Shown: positions 51,906 to 62,011, counted from the first letter of the stretch. The stretch is 64,000 bases of DNA from Chitinophaga pinensis (GCA_902167325.1 LR632930.1:744001-808000); one strand, 5' to 3'. Numbers and translations are program-made. The notes: generated from the letters alone by a model not told the origin.

Positions 51906-53684
51906 ATGAAAATAACATTGCAACACCTTACATATATGCTTCTCGCGGCGATGATAATATTGTCGCCCGCGTGCAACAAAGACATACTGAACAAAAAACC
52001 GCTGAATGATTACAGTGATGAAGACGTTTGGAAAGATCCTCCGCTGGTGACTGCCTACGTGAATAACCTCTATCTTCAAATGCGGCATGGCTTCAATGAA
52101 GTAATGCTCAGCTCCGTTTCTGACGAAAGCAGGTTCATTCACAATTATGGCACACAAACTTCAGTGACCGACGCATTATCTCCCGATGATCTCGGAGCTT
52201 TCAGCAGCCAGTTCGGTGAATGGGAAAAGTATTACCGCGCCATCCGGAACTGTAACATTTTCTTTGAGATGATCGGACAGGTACCGTTTACCGACGAAGC
52301 CCAGCGGCAGCGGCTTATCGGAGAAGTACATTACCTGCGTGCATACTTTTATCAGATACTGGTGAAATACTGGGGCGGAGTACCGCTGGTGAAGAAGCCG
52401 TTTAAACTCAGTGACCGCGATGAAATGCTTATTGCCCGCGGATCATTTGAGGAATGCGTGAATTTCATCGTGGAAGATTGCGACAAAGCCGCAACCATCC
52501 TTCCTCCCAAACATGAGCAGCCGGGCCGTGCCACCAAATATGCCGCCATGTCGCTTAAATCGCGCATCCTTCTATTTGCTGCCAGCCCGCTTTTTGCAAA
52601 GCCAGGTATCCCCGCAACAGAATCGTACAGAGGATATGTGAACAGCACACCAGTCCAGCAGGCAGAGCGCTATCAGAAAGCATTGGATGCAGCTAAAGCG
52701 ATCATTGACCTCAATGTTTTTTCGATTTACAAACCTACGTCCAACGCTACGGACAATTACGCCCGTGTATTCCTGGACAAGGATAATTCGGAAATCATTT
52801 TTGCGCGATACTTCAATCGGCAGTTTCAGGGCACCTCACATGATCTTTACAACGGGCCGAATGGATATCACAACTGGGGAGGTAATGTACCTCTCGAAAA
52901 CTTCGTTTCCGGATACCAGATGGCAGATGGCTCCGAATTCAGCTGGGCAAATAGTACACATGCCGCCAACCCTTACGCAAACCGCGATCCCCGCTTCTAT
53001 GCCACCATCCTTTATAATGGAGCCAAATGGAAGAAACGCCCCAGCGATGCGATTGCCCTCGATCCTATCGGAGAAATCCAGACCGGGCGCTTCGAAAAGA
53101 AGAATGATCAGGGCACAATTATTATCCAATCCGGATTGGATACCCGCGCTAGTGCTATTGAAAACTGGAATGGTACATATACCGGTTATTATATCCGCAA
53201 GTTCATGGATCTGACGCTTGACGCGCAGTTCTTTCGTGGAGATCAGTCATGGCCATGGTTTCGGTATTCGGAGATCCTGTTAAATGCTGCCGAAGCGTAT
53301 ATTGGCTTGCAGCAATATGATAATGCGCGTCCGCTTATTAATCAAATCCGTACCCGCGCAGGCATGCCCGCAATCCCCAATACTGTTACAGGTGATGCAC
53401 TTACCAATGCATATCGTTATGAGCGCCGGTATGAGCTTTCTTTCGAAGAGCACCGGTACTTTGATGCCCGCCGCTGGCTGATTGCGGAAAATGTCTTCAC
53501 CGGCCCCGCAAATGGTATTGAGATATTCGGTAAGCTCAATCCGGATAATACATTGACCTGGACGTACAAAGTGGTGAACAGCGGTCAGGATCGTGTTTTC
53601 TCAGAAAAGCATTATCTGATACCCATCATGGCAGCAGAGATCCGGAGAAACGATAAAATGAAGCAAAACCCCAAATATAATTAA
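51906..53684 (+). CDS. SusD/RagB-type substrate-binding lipoprotein
   Basis: A 592-residue SusD homologue with lipobox SPAC. Typical parts are NKKPLNDYSDEDVWKD, the LIGEVHYLRAYFYQILVKYWGGVPLV segment, SEILLNAAEAYIGL, and the C-terminal ERRYELSFEEHRYFDARRWL and YLIPIMAAEIRRNDKMKQNP. It caps the SusC barrel at the cell surface. The pair is flanked by terminators, which points to a two-gene transcript. Confidence 0.97.
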   Translation: MKITLQHLTYMLLAAMIILSPACNKDILNKKPLNDYSDEDVWKDPPLVTAYVNNLYLQMRHGFNEVMLSSVSDESRFIHNYGTQTSVTDALSPDDLGAFSSQFGEWEKYYRAIRNCNIFFEMIGQVPFTDEAQRQRLIGEVHYLRAYFYQILVKYWGGVPLVKKPFKLSDRDEMLIARGSFEECVNFIVEDCDKAATILPPKHEQPGRATKYAAMSLKSRILLFAASPLFAKPGIPATESYRGYVNSTPVQQAERYQKALDAAKAIIDLNVFSIYKPTSNATDNYARVFLDKDNSEIIFARYFNRQFQGTSHDLYNGPNGYHNWGGNVPLENFVSGYQMADGSEFSWANSTHAANPYANRDPRFYATILYNGAKWKKRPSDAIALDPIGEIQTGRFEKKNDQGTIIIQSGLDTRASAIENWNGTYTGYYIRKFMDLTLDAQFFRGDQSWPWFRYSEILLNAAEAYIGLQQYDNARPLINQIRTRAGMPAIPNTVTGDALTNAYRYERRYELSFEEHRYFDARRWLIAENVFTGPANGIEIFGKLNPDNTLTWTYKVVNSGQDRVFSEKHYLIPIMAAEIRRNDKMKQNPKYN

Positions 53685-53718
53685 CAACCCGTTATCAATT
53701 ATTAGACAATAGCATGTA

Positions 53719-53751
53719 AAACGCCGCCGGTTCAAGAGACCGGCGGCGTTT
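53719..53751 (+). terminator. Terminator of the susCD pair
   Basis: Thirteen-nt arms (53719-53731 and 53739-53751) pair perfectly around a 7-nt loop. The T tail is short. Confidence 0.85.
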
Positions 53752-54084
53752 GTGTATATATTACGCTATGCCACTGAAAAAATATTTCTGGGACTTTGAT
53801 TTTTGTATATAGTTAAGTTGTACTTTCGTCTTCCTGATTAACAGACCATTAACAACACTAGAGCGTCAGCAGCTTACAGACTGTCCGAATATCCCCAGGC
53901 CCGATTCCTATTCTTTTGTTCGAGTATTCATTATCCCAAAACAGGTAACACAAAATCAACGATCTGCTCACATTTACTTAATGTCCACTTAATGTTGGCT
54001 TAACGACAAGACTGGAACTTTGTGGTGTCATTTAGAAAAAGCACTTACCAATCCAGGAAAGTTAACTATTAAACATTTTAGCAC
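53752..54084. other. Intergenic region before the secreted protein gene
   Basis: No gene is seen in about 330 nt. TACTTTCG near 53820 resembles a -7 element with one mismatch but lacks a properly spaced partner. Confidence 0.4.
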
Positions 54085-54552
54085 ATGAAAAAGACATTTG
54101 TTGCGGCTCCAAAACGATTCTTTACGGCAGTATTGCTGGTAATCGGCATTTCCATTCAAACATTTGCACAGGATCGCGCTTTTGCCTATGCCACTGAGCC
54201 GGGCAACCGTGAAACACGCACAGAAAAAGCACCTGAAGAAGCCAGCTACATGGCTAAAAGAGGATGCAAAATCGACATTCAGCAGGAAGGTGCCAGAGGC
54301 CTCCGTTTCCTCGTACAGATCGATAACCCGCTGCAGGACAAACTGACCCTTTATATCAAAGACGGGAACAACAACACGCTCCACAAAGAGCCCCTTGACC
54401 TGACTTCACCCAGGTTTGTTGGCCGTTACAACCTCGAAAAGCTGGAAGACGGCGACTATACCTTCGAAATCAGAAATGGAAAAAATAAACTGGAAAAATC
54501 CGTTGTTATCAAGACGCAGTACATGGTAAACCGCGCCGTGTCCGTCGAATAA
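54085..54552 (+). CDS. Small secreted Ig-like (DUF3244-type) protein
   Basis: A 155-residue protein with signal peptide ending near QTFAQ. A short Glu/Thr-rich segment is followed by a single beta-sandwich with LRFLVQIDNPLQDKLTLYIKDGNNN and DGDYTFEIRNGKNKLEKSV. This resembles the small DUF3244-like secreted domains of Bacteroidota, a weak match. It stands alone between terminators. Confidence 0.72.
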   Translation: MKKTFVAAPKRFFTAVLLVIGISIQTFAQDRAFAYATEPGNRETRTEKAPEEASYMAKRGCKIDIQQEGARGLRFLVQIDNPLQDKLTLYIKDGNNNTLHKEPLDLTSPRFVGRYNLEKLEDGDYTFEIRNGKNKLEKSVVIKTQYMVNRAVSVE

Positions 54553-54581
54553 CCCCAGGCCTTCCAGCCCTTAAGTTTCCC

Positions 54582-54620
54582 ACAGGCAGCCCGTGACCCA
54601 GATCACCGGCTGCCTGTTTT
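54582..54620 (+). terminator. Terminator of the secreted protein gene
   Basis: ACAGGCAGCC (54582-54591) pairs with GGCTGCCTGT (54608-54617). An inner GTGA/TCAC stem extends it after one mismatch, and a TTTT tail follows. Confidence 0.82.
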
Positions 54621-54630
54621 GTTAACACCA

Positions 54631-54665
54631 AAAACAAGCGGGACCGGCATTGATGCCGGCCCCGC
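54631..54665 (-). terminator. Terminator of the GH3/beta-lactamase gene
   Basis: On the minus strand 13-nt arms (54653-54665 and 54638-54650) pair with one G-U around a 2-3 nt loop region. TTGTTTTT follows. Confidence 0.8.
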
Positions 54666-54690
54666 AGTATTTTAAGAACAGGTATGTAAA

Positions 54691-57675
54691 CTATAACATC
54701 GCCTGGTACAAAGTCTCCATCATATTCTCCCGCACTTTCAGGGTCGACAGCTTGTAATTCGACCCTCCATTAGGGCATACGCGATTGCTAAGGAAAATAA
54801 ATGCCAGGCTGGCCTGCGGATCTATCCACAGGCAGGTGCCTGTGAACCCTGTGTGCCCGTATGTTTGAAGGGAGCACGACTTACTCGGATATGGATCTTT
54901 CCGGCTAGCATTGTCTTTCTCCGGTTTATCGAAGCCAAGCCCACGGCGGCTGATACCGGAATGATATCCGGTAAATTGCTGAATTGTAGCCGGGCGGATG
55001 TATTGTTTACCGCCATAAGAACCTCCGTTCAGCAGCATCTGCGCCAACACTCCGAGATCGCCTGCACTGGAAAACAGCCCGGCATGCCCTGCAACACCAC
55101 CAAACATGGCCGCACCAGGGTCGTGCACATCTCCCCTGATCCATTGAACCCTGAAATTCGGTTCAAATTCCGTCGGCACAAGTCGGGTCAACGCCAGGCG
55201 GCTTCTGGGTTCAAAACCCGTGGTTTCCAAACCCATCGGCTCATAAAAAGTTTCACGTACATAATGATCCAGCGTTTGGCCGGTCAGCGCTTCCACAATC
55301 TTCCCAAGGAAAATAAAATCATTATCGCTGTAGATATATTGCCTTCCCGATGGCAGCAGCTTACTGTCGAGGATACGACGGAACATCGTATCTACATAAC
55401 GCGACTGCATGTACAGATTTTCTGCTACCCGCAGCGTGTGCAGGGAATCCTGATGGGGGCCAAACAACATGGTATCGGGCCAGCCGCTCGGCATCAGTGT
55501 TTCTTTGTAGAATGGGATATACGACACCAGTCCCGCCTGATGCAGCAAAACGTCACGGATCGTAAGGTTCGCCTTGTCGGTACCCCGCACCCAGGGCAGG
55601 TAAGTACCCAGCGTTGCGTCGAGCTGCAGCCTGCCTTCATCATAAAGGCGCATAACTGACAAGGTGGTAGCGCAGATTTTGGTCACAGAAGCCAGGTCGT
55701 AAACCGAACTGTCCGTTACTATTTCGCGCTGGCTATAATCATAGAAGCCGAAGTTTTTGTGATAAACGAGCTTGCCGTCCTTCAATGCCAAAATCTGGCA
55801 GCCGGGAGCTGCGCCTTTCGCGATCATATCATAGGCAAGAGAATCAATCCTTTGAAGGATAGCGCTTTTCATCCCTACCGATTCCGGCTCAATAACCTCC
55901 ACCGCTTTTGCCGGACCTTCGGGTACGAGGCTCGTAAGGCCGGTACCGAAGGGGAAGTTCTCGCATACTGTTACCGGCAGTTTACCCTTGGGTTGCAACT
56001 TGCCGAAGATCACATCCGCCGTAGCGCGGTGGGTAATGCTATCATCTTCATATGCTGCGATAATCGTGGGCGATCCGCAGAAATACCGGATAGCATAAGG
56101 GTTGCCGAATGTAATTGTCACCGCAGGCATTTCTTCCTGAATCTGATTGATAACTGCTCTTTCCGCACGGGTAATGCCGTAGTTATTGGCCGGGCGGCGG
56201 CTGTAGTCTTGCAGTGCGATAATTACCGCATCGTAATCCTTCTTCAGTACTTTAACCATCCCGGCTATCTGGGCTTCTGTTTGCCGTGGGCTGAACACAT
56301 ATCCGGCCACGTCGGGGCGATGTGTGCGTACTGCGGAAAGAAAGGTGTTACTGCCACCGTCTACCCCAACGGCTACCACAGCAATCCTTTGTTTACCTTC
56401 CACACCTGACAGCGGGAGCAGGCGGTTATCATTACGGAGCACGGTGATAGCGCTTTCTGATATGCGGCGGCGGAGCGGAAGTACACTGGCATTCAGATCA
56501 GCCGTAATGTTTTCCGGATCTATTGGCTGCAGGTTTGCCAGGCCTGTTTCGTATTTGGCAAGGAGCACTTTCTTTACACGGCTATATACTTCTTCACGTG
56601 AAATCTGACCTTTCTTAATAGCCTGAGCGATAGCCTGTACACTTCCGCGTGCGGTAGAGGGCAATTCCATAAGATCATTACCCGCAAGGAGGCTCTGAAG
56701 CGACTCCTGTCCGTTGCTATAGTATTTACGGATACCCTGCATCTCCAGCGCATCGGTCACCACAATACCATCGAAGCCCATATCTTTCTTCAGCATTTCG
56801 GTGACGGTCTTGTATGAAATAGACGTGGGTGTATTGGCTTTACTGTCGATGGCAGGTACGTTAAGGTGAGCGATCATCACGGAGGCTACCCCTGCTTCGA
56901 TGGCACGGCGGAAAGGATACAGTTCAAGTGAATCGAGGCTTGCGATGGATTTACGGATAACAGGCAGATCGTGATGTGAGTCAACATCCGTATCTCCATG
57001 TCCGGGAAAATGCTTGGCACAGGCCAGAATGCCTGCATCCTGCATGCCCTTAATCATGGCAACGCCATGGCGGGCCACCTGGTATTTATCTTCCCCGAAA
57101 GATCGGTCGTTGATAACCGGGTTTTCAGGGTTGTTATTTACATCGAGTACTGGAGAGAAATTATACTGAATACCCATACGGCGGCATTGTTCGCCAATGG
57201 CTTTACCCACTTCGTAAATCAGCCCGCTGTCCTGAACGGCACCGAGCATCAGGTTACGGGGAAATGCGATTACACTGTCAACAAAGCGCATTCCCAGCCC
57301 CCATTCTCCATCTACCGCCACCAGAAGTGGCGTTTTGGAAGTGGCCTGGAGCCGGTTTACAAGGTTAGCCTGGCGGCCAGGGCCTCCCTGGAAGGTAACA
57401 AGCCCCCCAACCTTAACATTGCGGATATCATTCAGCACGGCTGCCACATGGTCAGCACCGAGGTTAGAATGCACGCGGATCATGATCAGCTGAGCAATCC
57501 TTTCTTCGTGGGTAAGGGAGTTAAAAACGCTGTCTACCCAGCGTTGTGCCGGTCCGGGACCAGCCTTCATGGTAATTTCCGTAGGGGGGTATGGTTTCGC
57601 GCCGATAGATTCCGGCCGGGCAGAAGCAGCCATGAGCAACCCGCTCAGCCCCGCTACCGTTAATAATCTCATCAT
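54691..57675 (-). CDS. Glycoside hydrolase family 3 / beta-lactamase-fold fusion protein
   Basis: A 994-residue secreted or membrane-anchored fusion. The N-terminal GH3 domain is NagZ-like: KHFPGHGDTDVDSHHDLP (221-238) holds the His-Asp acid/base loop, and VVTDALEMQG holds the nucleophile Asp308. A GH3 C-terminal domain follows. The last 390 or so residues form a serine beta-lactamase/transpeptidase-like domain with SVTK (SxxK), YSDN (YxN) and HTGFTG (KTG-like). NagZ removes N-acetylglucosamine from peptidoglycan fragments. The partner domain may act on the peptide or an ester. Cell-wall turnover is therefore likely but inferred. Confidence 0.92.
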   Translation of the reverse strand: MMRLLTVAGLSGLLMAASARPESIGAKPYPPTEITMKAGPGPAQRWVDSVFNSLTHEERIAQLIMIRVHSNLGADHVAAVLNDIRNVKVGGLVTFQGGPGRQANLVNRLQATSKTPLLVAVDGEWGLGMRFVDSVIAFPRNLMLGAVQDSGLIYEVGKAIGEQCRRMGIQYNFSPVLDVNNNPENPVINDRSFGEDKYQVARHGVAMIKGMQDAGILACAKHFPGHGDTDVDSHHDLPVIRKSIASLDSLELYPFRRAIEAGVASVMIAHLNVPAIDSKANTPTSISYKTVTEMLKKDMGFDGIVVTDALEMQGIRKYYSNGQESLQSLLAGNDLMELPSTARGSVQAIAQAIKKGQISREEVYSRVKKVLLAKYETGLANLQPIDPENITADLNASVLPLRRRISESAITVLRNDNRLLPLSGVEGKQRIAVVAVGVDGGSNTFLSAVRTHRPDVAGYVFSPRQTEAQIAGMVKVLKKDYDAVIIALQDYSRRPANNYGITRAERAVINQIQEEMPAVTITFGNPYAIRYFCGSPTIIAAYEDDSITHRATADVIFGKLQPKGKLPVTVCENFPFGTGLTSLVPEGPAKAVEVIEPESVGMKSAILQRIDSLAYDMIAKGAAPGCQILALKDGKLVYHKNFGFYDYSQREIVTDSSVYDLASVTKICATTLSVMRLYDEGRLQLDATLGTYLPWVRGTDKANLTIRDVLLHQAGLVSYIPFYKETLMPSGWPDTMLFGPHQDSLHTLRVAENLYMQSRYVDTMFRRILDSKLLPSGRQYIYSDNDFIFLGKIVEALTGQTLDHYVRETFYEPMGLETTGFEPRSRLALTRLVPTEFEPNFRVQWIRGDVHDPGAAMFGGVAGHAGLFSSAGDLGVLAQMLLNGGSYGGKQYIRPATIQQFTGYHSGISRRGLGFDKPEKDNASRKDPYPSKSCSLQTYGHTGFTGTCLWIDPQASLAFIFLSNRVCPNGGSNYKLSTLKVRENMMETLYQAML

Positions 57676-58037
57676 GTCATAAACATAACAAAAATATCGT
57701 GCATCCGCCAGCGGGAATTGACTGACGGCGAACGCATTGCATTAATCAAATATATCTTTATGACGGGTGGCAAACCAGCCTCCTGAGCGATTTAATGATC
57801 GTCTACGTTTTTGCTTCTTTTATTGAATTATCTTTATTAATTTGACTGATACATTCGCAACAATTCAGTAATTACAATATTAATTACCAACTCATTCAAT
57901 TTCTTATTATATTTGCACCTTACGGGACGTTGACAAGATGAACCTTTTTAGTGCGCTTACTGTAAGAAGAAACGTCGCGGAACAAATCAGAAAAAAGCGC
58001 AAGCCTATTGCTTGTGGTCATATTTTATCAGCAACAC
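57676..58037. other. Divergent intergenic region before adk
   Basis: No convincing gene is seen. TATATTTG (57908-57915) is a perfect -7 element on the plus strand, about 120 nt before adk. A well-placed TTG at -33 is missing. A small open frame from an ATG at 57938 runs into adk out of frame and is not supported. Confidence 0.45.
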
Positions 58038-58625
58038 ATGGTCAATTTAATTCTATTTGGCCCTCCCGGTAGCGGGAAAGGAACGCAAAGTGCCAACATT
58101 ATCGAGAAGTACGGATTAATTCACCTGTCTACAGGCGATCTGCTGCGCTCTGAAATCGCAGCGAAAACACCGCTCGGTTTGGAAGCGCAGAAAGTTATGG
58201 ACCAGGGATTACTGGTGCCCGACGAAGTAGTGATCGGAATGATCTCTTCCAAGCTGGACGCTAATCCTGAAGCCCGTGGCTTTATTTTCGACGGTTTTCC
58301 GCGCACCACCGCCCAGGCGGAAGCGCTTGATAAACTACTGGCCCTCAAGAAAACAGCCATTTCTGCTGTTTTGAGCCTCGAAGTGCCTGAAGATGAACTG
58401 GTTCGCCGCCTGCTTGAACGTGGGCAGACCTCCGGCCGGTCAGACGATGCCAGCGAGGATGTGGTGAAAAAACGCATCGTGGAGTATCATAACAAAACCG
58501 CTCCTGTGGCCGATCACTACGCCAAATACGGCAAATTGAAGAAAATCAAAGGCGATGGCTCCATCGAAAACATTTTCGAGCTGCTGAGCAAAGAAATCGA
58601 CGATCTGATGGGCGTTCGCGTATAG
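58038..58625 (+). CDS. adk: Adenylate kinase
   Basis: A 195-residue enzyme interconverting AMP+ATP and 2 ADP. The ATG at 58038 gives MVNLILFGPPGSGKGTQSAN with the P-loop. HLSTGDLLRSEI, FDGFPRTTAQAEAL, and the lid RLLERGQTSGRSDDASEDVVKKRI follow. The lid is the short type without zinc Cys. An upstream in-frame start at 58008 adds 10 unlike residues. Confidence 0.96.
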   Translation: MVNLILFGPPGSGKGTQSANIIEKYGLIHLSTGDLLRSEIAAKTPLGLEAQKVMDQGLLVPDEVVIGMISSKLDANPEARGFIFDGFPRTTAQAEALDKLLALKKTAISAVLSLEVPEDELVRRLLERGQTSGRSDDASEDVVKKRIVEYHNKTAPVADHYAKYGKLKKIKGDGSIENIFELLSKEIDDLMGVRV

Positions 58626-58650
58626 GCAAGCCCCATTTGGAACCATATTT

Positions 58651-58703
58651 AAAACGCAAAGATCATGTAAAGCCAAACTTTACGATCTTTGCGTTTTGCT
58701 TTT
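58651..58703 (+). terminator. Long hairpin between adk and obg
   Basis: Arms at 58651-58672 and 58678-58697 pair over 20 positions with a 2-nt bulge around CCAAA, followed by a GCTTTT tail. It may end adk transcription or attenuate reading into obg. Confidence 0.75.
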
Positions 58704-58742
58704 GGACCCGGCACCGCCCGGGCCGGCAAATCAGTAACGATC

Positions 58743-59819
58743 ATGGAGAATTTTGTAGACTATATCAGGGTATTTTGTAAATCCGGCCACGGCGGCGCGG
58801 GAAGCAGGCACTTTATGCGCACCAAATTTAAAGCGCTGGCTGGTCCTGACGGGGGCGACGGCGGGCGCGGCGGCCACCTCATCCTGCGCGGAAACGCTCA
58901 GCTGTGGACCCTGCTGCACCTGCGCTGGTATAAAAACGTGCTCGCAGAAAACGGCGGCAATGGAAGTGGCGACAACTGTACCGGCCATTACGGGAAAGAC
59001 ATTGTAATCGAAGTGCCCCTGGGCACCATCGTACGGGATGAAGAAACCGGAGAAGTGGAAGCAGAAGTAATGCGCGACGGAGAAGAGATTATCTTCATGC
59101 CAGGCGGCCAGGGCGGCCGCGGTAACGCCTATTTCAAAAGCGCTACCAACCAGACTCCTGAATATGCCCAACCCGGCCAGCCAGGCCTCGAAGGATGGAA
59201 AATCCTTGAACTGAAGGTATTAGCCGATGTAGGTCTTGTAGGCTTCCCCAACGCAGGTAAATCCACTCTCCTCTCCAGCATCACCGCTGCCAGGCCCAAA
59301 ATAGCCAATTACGCCTTTACAACCCTCACCCCCCAACTCGGCATGGTGCATTACCGCGACGATCGCTCGTTTTGCATGGCCGACCTCCCAGGCATCATCG
59401 AAGGGGCACACGAAGGCAAAGGCCTCGGACATCGCTTTCTCCGCCATATCGAACGGAATGCCGTGCTGTTATTCGTGATCCCGGCAGATAGCCCGGATCA
59501 CAAAAAAGAATTCGACATCCTCCTGAACGAGCTGGAACAGTTCAACCCTGAACTGCTTGATAAGCAATTCCTCATCGCCATATCCAAAAGCGATATGCTC
59601 GACGAAGAACTGAAGGAAGCTATTTCCGCAGAACTCCCAGCGGATGTACCCCACGTATTCATTTCCTCCGTCACACAAACAGGATTGCAGGAACTAAAGG
59701 ATGTATTGTGGGAAGCGCTAGCCGCTGATGCCGCTCAACAGCGCGCACCCATGGTGGAAGATGACGAAAATGGTGAAGAAGAAAGAACAGAAGAAGAAAC
59801 AGATGAAGAAGGGAAGTAA
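58743..59819 (+). CDS. obg: GTPase Obg
   Basis: A 358-residue ribosome-associated GTPase. The glycine-rich Obg fold has [19 protein letters not shown] and [13 protein letters not shown]. The G domain has GFPNAGKST (G1), FTTLTP (switch I), [16 protein letters not shown] (G3) and [11 protein letters not shown] (NKxD variant). The C-terminus is an acidic run of Glu/Asp. The start at 58743 ([11 protein letters not shown]) is set by conservation. Confidence 0.96.
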   Translation: MENFVDYIRVFCKSGHGGAGSRHFMRTKFKALAGPDGGDGGRGGHLILRGNAQLWTLLHLRWYKNVLAENGGNGSGDNCTGHYGKDIVIEVPLGTIVRDEETGEVEAEVMRDGEEIIFMPGGQGGRGNAYFKSATNQTPEYAQPGQPGLEGWKILELKVLADVGLVGFPNAGKSTLLSSITAARPKIANYAFTTLTPQLGMVHYRDDRSFCMADLPGIIEGAHEGKGLGHRFLRHIERNAVLLFVIPADSPDHKKEFDILLNELEQFNPELLDKQFLIAISKSDMLDEELKEAISAELPADVPHVFISSVTQTGLQELKDVLWEALAADAAQQRAPMVEDDENGEEERTEEETDEEGK

Positions 59820-59886
59820 GAACAGATAAAGATTTTTTTTGCCGGATATCGTATTTTTTCTCCCGGACATTATTTTTGTAACACCT

Positions 59887-59960
59887 GCCACCCTAGCTCA
59901 GCTGGTTAGAGCGGTTGTTTCGTAAATAACAGGTCGTCGGTTCGATTCCGATGGGTGGCT
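59887..59960 (+). tRNA. tRNA-Thr (anticodon CGU)
   Basis: A 74-nt cloverleaf. The acceptor GCCACCC pairs with GGGTGGC, the D-arm is GCTC/GAGC, and the anticodon loop TTCGTAA carries CGT. The T-arm GTCGG/CCGAT holds the loop TTCGATT. The 3' CCA is not encoded. It reads ACG codons. TATTTTTG (59871-59878) lies 8 nt upstream. Confidence 0.95.
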
Positions 59961-61099
59961 CAAATAGCCTCTGTACGCATCACAACGTCGGAGGCTATTT
60001 TGTTTTCGTATACCTCTATTAGCCGCTCTATTTTATGCCAGCGCACATCTGCATCTTCCTGCTGATAATACTCTCTGAAAAGCGCTTCTGCTGAGGAATC
60101 GTTACGATGCAGAAAATGCCAGGTAAGTACCTGCCGGAGATACTCCCGCATCCTGTATTCCATTTCAAAATCCTTCGTTAATGGTGCAGTTTGCAACCAA
60201 TTAAGGTTCTCCCGGATCTTTTTTTCATGCAAACCAGTTACTGCTTCAAACGCATATCCACCTCCCGTTTCCTCTAAATAAATGCCCGCAATCCCAGGGT
60301 TAGGCAAACCCGGGAACTCGCAATCATCACAATCACCTTCTTCCACATCCCTGCCAAAAAAAAGTTTTAACTGAGCTCCAGTCCTATAGGTGCCCCCCTC
60401 ATACCGGAAGATTTGCCGCAGCCCGCCGTTCTCCTCTCTCATGAAAACATAATCCTGGTAAATATGCCGGTCAGGACTAAAATAAATCGTTACATAAAGC
60501 GCTTCTTCACTTTTATTTCCGAAATGCTCCCACGATTCTGTGAACGGTAACTGCCTGAAAGAATAACGCCAATCCTCATATTGCTGCACCTTACCATCAG
60601 TAAAATGAATGTTATCGGTAGCGGAAACATTCTTCGGCAACATTTGCGTATCGGGCATTCTCAGCTCTTCATTATTGTCTTTTGGCTTGGGCGCGAATTT
60701 GTAGAGACCCACAAAAAACAATATCATCACACTGAGGATGACAGCCATAAAGCGCCACGGCAAAGGCTTTGGCGGCCCCTGCTGAGGCGGAGCGCCTGCA
60801 TGTGCACTTCGACGGTATTCCGTATAAGGATTGCTCCTTTGCGGAGGTGTACGGCCTGTAGCTGGGGGCGGCGTGGCCGGAATACGGCTCCAGGAGAGTT
60901 GCCTGTCATAACGTATCCTCTCATCCTGATCAGATAAAATGCGGTAAGCTTCGAGGATTTCACGAAAACGTGCTTCCGCAGCAGCATCCCCCGGATTACG
61001 ATCCGGGTGGTATTGCATGGACAGCCTGCGGAATGATCGTTTGATTTCCGTAAGGCCGGCATTCTCAGGAACAATGAGTATCTGGTATAAGGTGGGCAT
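59960..61099 (-). CDS. Membrane-anchored J-domain protein
   Basis: A 379-residue protein. The N-terminal J domain has HPD at 31-33 in MQYHPDRNPG and should stimulate an Hsp70. A Pro-rich linker leads to one membrane helix (about 117-134) and a C-terminal region of about 240 residues that I do not recognise. No dnaK is nearby. The start is divergent from the Crp-type gene. The stop codon overlaps the last base of the opposing tRNA-Thr gene. Confidence 0.85.
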   Translation of the reverse strand: MPTLYQILIVPENAGLTEIKRSFRRLSMQYHPDRNPGDAAAEARFREILEAYRILSDQDERIRYDRQLSWSRIPATPPPATGRTPPQRSNPYTEYRRSAHAGAPPQQGPPKPLPWRFMAVILSVMILFFVGLYKFAPKPKDNNEELRMPDTQMLPKNVSATDNIHFTDGKVQQYEDWRYSFRQLPFTESWEHFGNKSEEALYVTIYFSPDRHIYQDYVFMREENGGLRQIFRYEGGTYRTGAQLKLFFGRDVEEGDCDDCEFPGLPNPGIAGIYLEETGGGYAFEAVTGLHEKKIRENLNWLQTAPLTKDFEMEYRMREYLRQVLTWHFLHRNDSSAEALFREYYQQEDADVRWHKIERLIEVYENKIASDVVMRTEAI

Positions 61100-61161
61100 C
61101 TTTATCTCCTTAAATGTACGATGAAGCTGCCGATCGGCATAATATTATACCTTCACATATC

Positions 61162-61755
61162 ATGGGCCAGCACACAATATATTCCCCAGCCATCGCAAGG
61201 GCACTCGATCATTTCGAAGCAGTTTCTCCCTTAACGGAAACTGCACGCGACGCGATCAGCCATTGCCTTATCCTGGAAAGTTTTCCGAAAAAGCACCTGT
61301 TGCAGCAAACGCGCCGGCCGGCCACCCATTTATTCATTGTAGCCAGTGGCATGGTGCGGAGCTACTACCAGCACGATAACCGGGAGGTAACCCTGTTACT
61401 CGGCCAGGAGCAATGTATTGTTTGCGCTATGGACAGCCTTTTGAGCGGAGAGCCGGCATATTACAACATTGAAACGCTGGAAGACAGCGAGATTATCTCG
61501 ATTTCCTACGCCGACCTTGAGCGGCTGTATACGGCGTTTCACGAAATAGAAAGGCTGGGACGGCTCATGATCAGTCAGTATTATCTTGAACTGGATCTGG
61601 GACTGCGGTCGTTGCGGTTTAAATCAGCCCGGGATCGTTACCTGGAGCTGTTGGAAAAACAACCGGAGTTACTACAGCGAGCACCATTACAGTATCTGGC
61701 TTCATATCTCGGCATGTCGGCCGAAACACTGAGCCGCATTCGTGCAGAACAGTGA
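61162..61755 (+). CDS. Crp/Fnr-family transcriptional regulator
   Basis: About 197 residues from the ATG at 61162. An ATG at 61114 would add 16 residues and cannot be excluded. The N-terminal cyclic-nucleotide-binding-like barrel includes HLFIVASGMVRSYYQ and EQCIVCAMDSLLSG. A dimer helix follows, and a short helix-turn-helix (LQYLASYLGMSAETLSRIRA) ends the protein. The cNMP phosphate-binding Arg-Ser pair is not evident. The signal is unknown. It is typical of the many Bacteroidota Crp/Fnr proteins. Confidence 0.88.
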   Translation: MGQHTIYSPAIARALDHFEAVSPLTETARDAISHCLILESFPKKHLLQQTRRPATHLFIVASGMVRSYYQHDNREVTLLLGQEQCIVCAMDSLLSGEPAYYNIETLEDSEIISISYADLERLYTAFHEIERLGRLMISQYYLELDLGLRSLRFKSARDRYLELLEKQPELLQRAPLQYLASYLGMSAETLSRIRAEQ

Positions 61756-61764
61756 GACGAAATG

Positions 61765-61803
61765 AAGAATGACGCACCTTGCATGTAGTGCGCCATTCTT
61801 TTG
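61765..61803 (+). terminator. Terminator of the Crp/Fnr-type gene
   Basis: Thirteen-nt arms (61765-61777 and 61788-61800) pair with one mismatch around a 10-nt loop, followed by TT. Confidence 0.75.
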
Positions 61804-62011
61804 GGTTATACTTTCTCGATTATATGCCGATTTGGTTTTGCCGCGCATCTTCACTTCTCAGACCCAATGTTGCATGGGGTACGCGGCAGTTGCGGGTTAT
61901 ACATATACACCTTAGTGAGTATTAATTTCCATTTGGTTACTGTGTGAAGCCATTGCTTCATTGTTCTCCCGAAAGCGAGTTTTGGGGCAGGAAACAAAAC
62001 CGGATGATTCT

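Noticed and set aside
48801..57675. A polysaccharide utilisation locus spanning susC/D to the GH3 fusion
   Set aside because: The GH3 fusion is on the other strand, separated by terminators and a small secreted gene, and looks like a cell-wall enzyme. Only the susC/D pair is supported.
57938..58070. Small open frame upstream of adk
   Set aside because: It runs into adk out of frame and shows no recognisable features.
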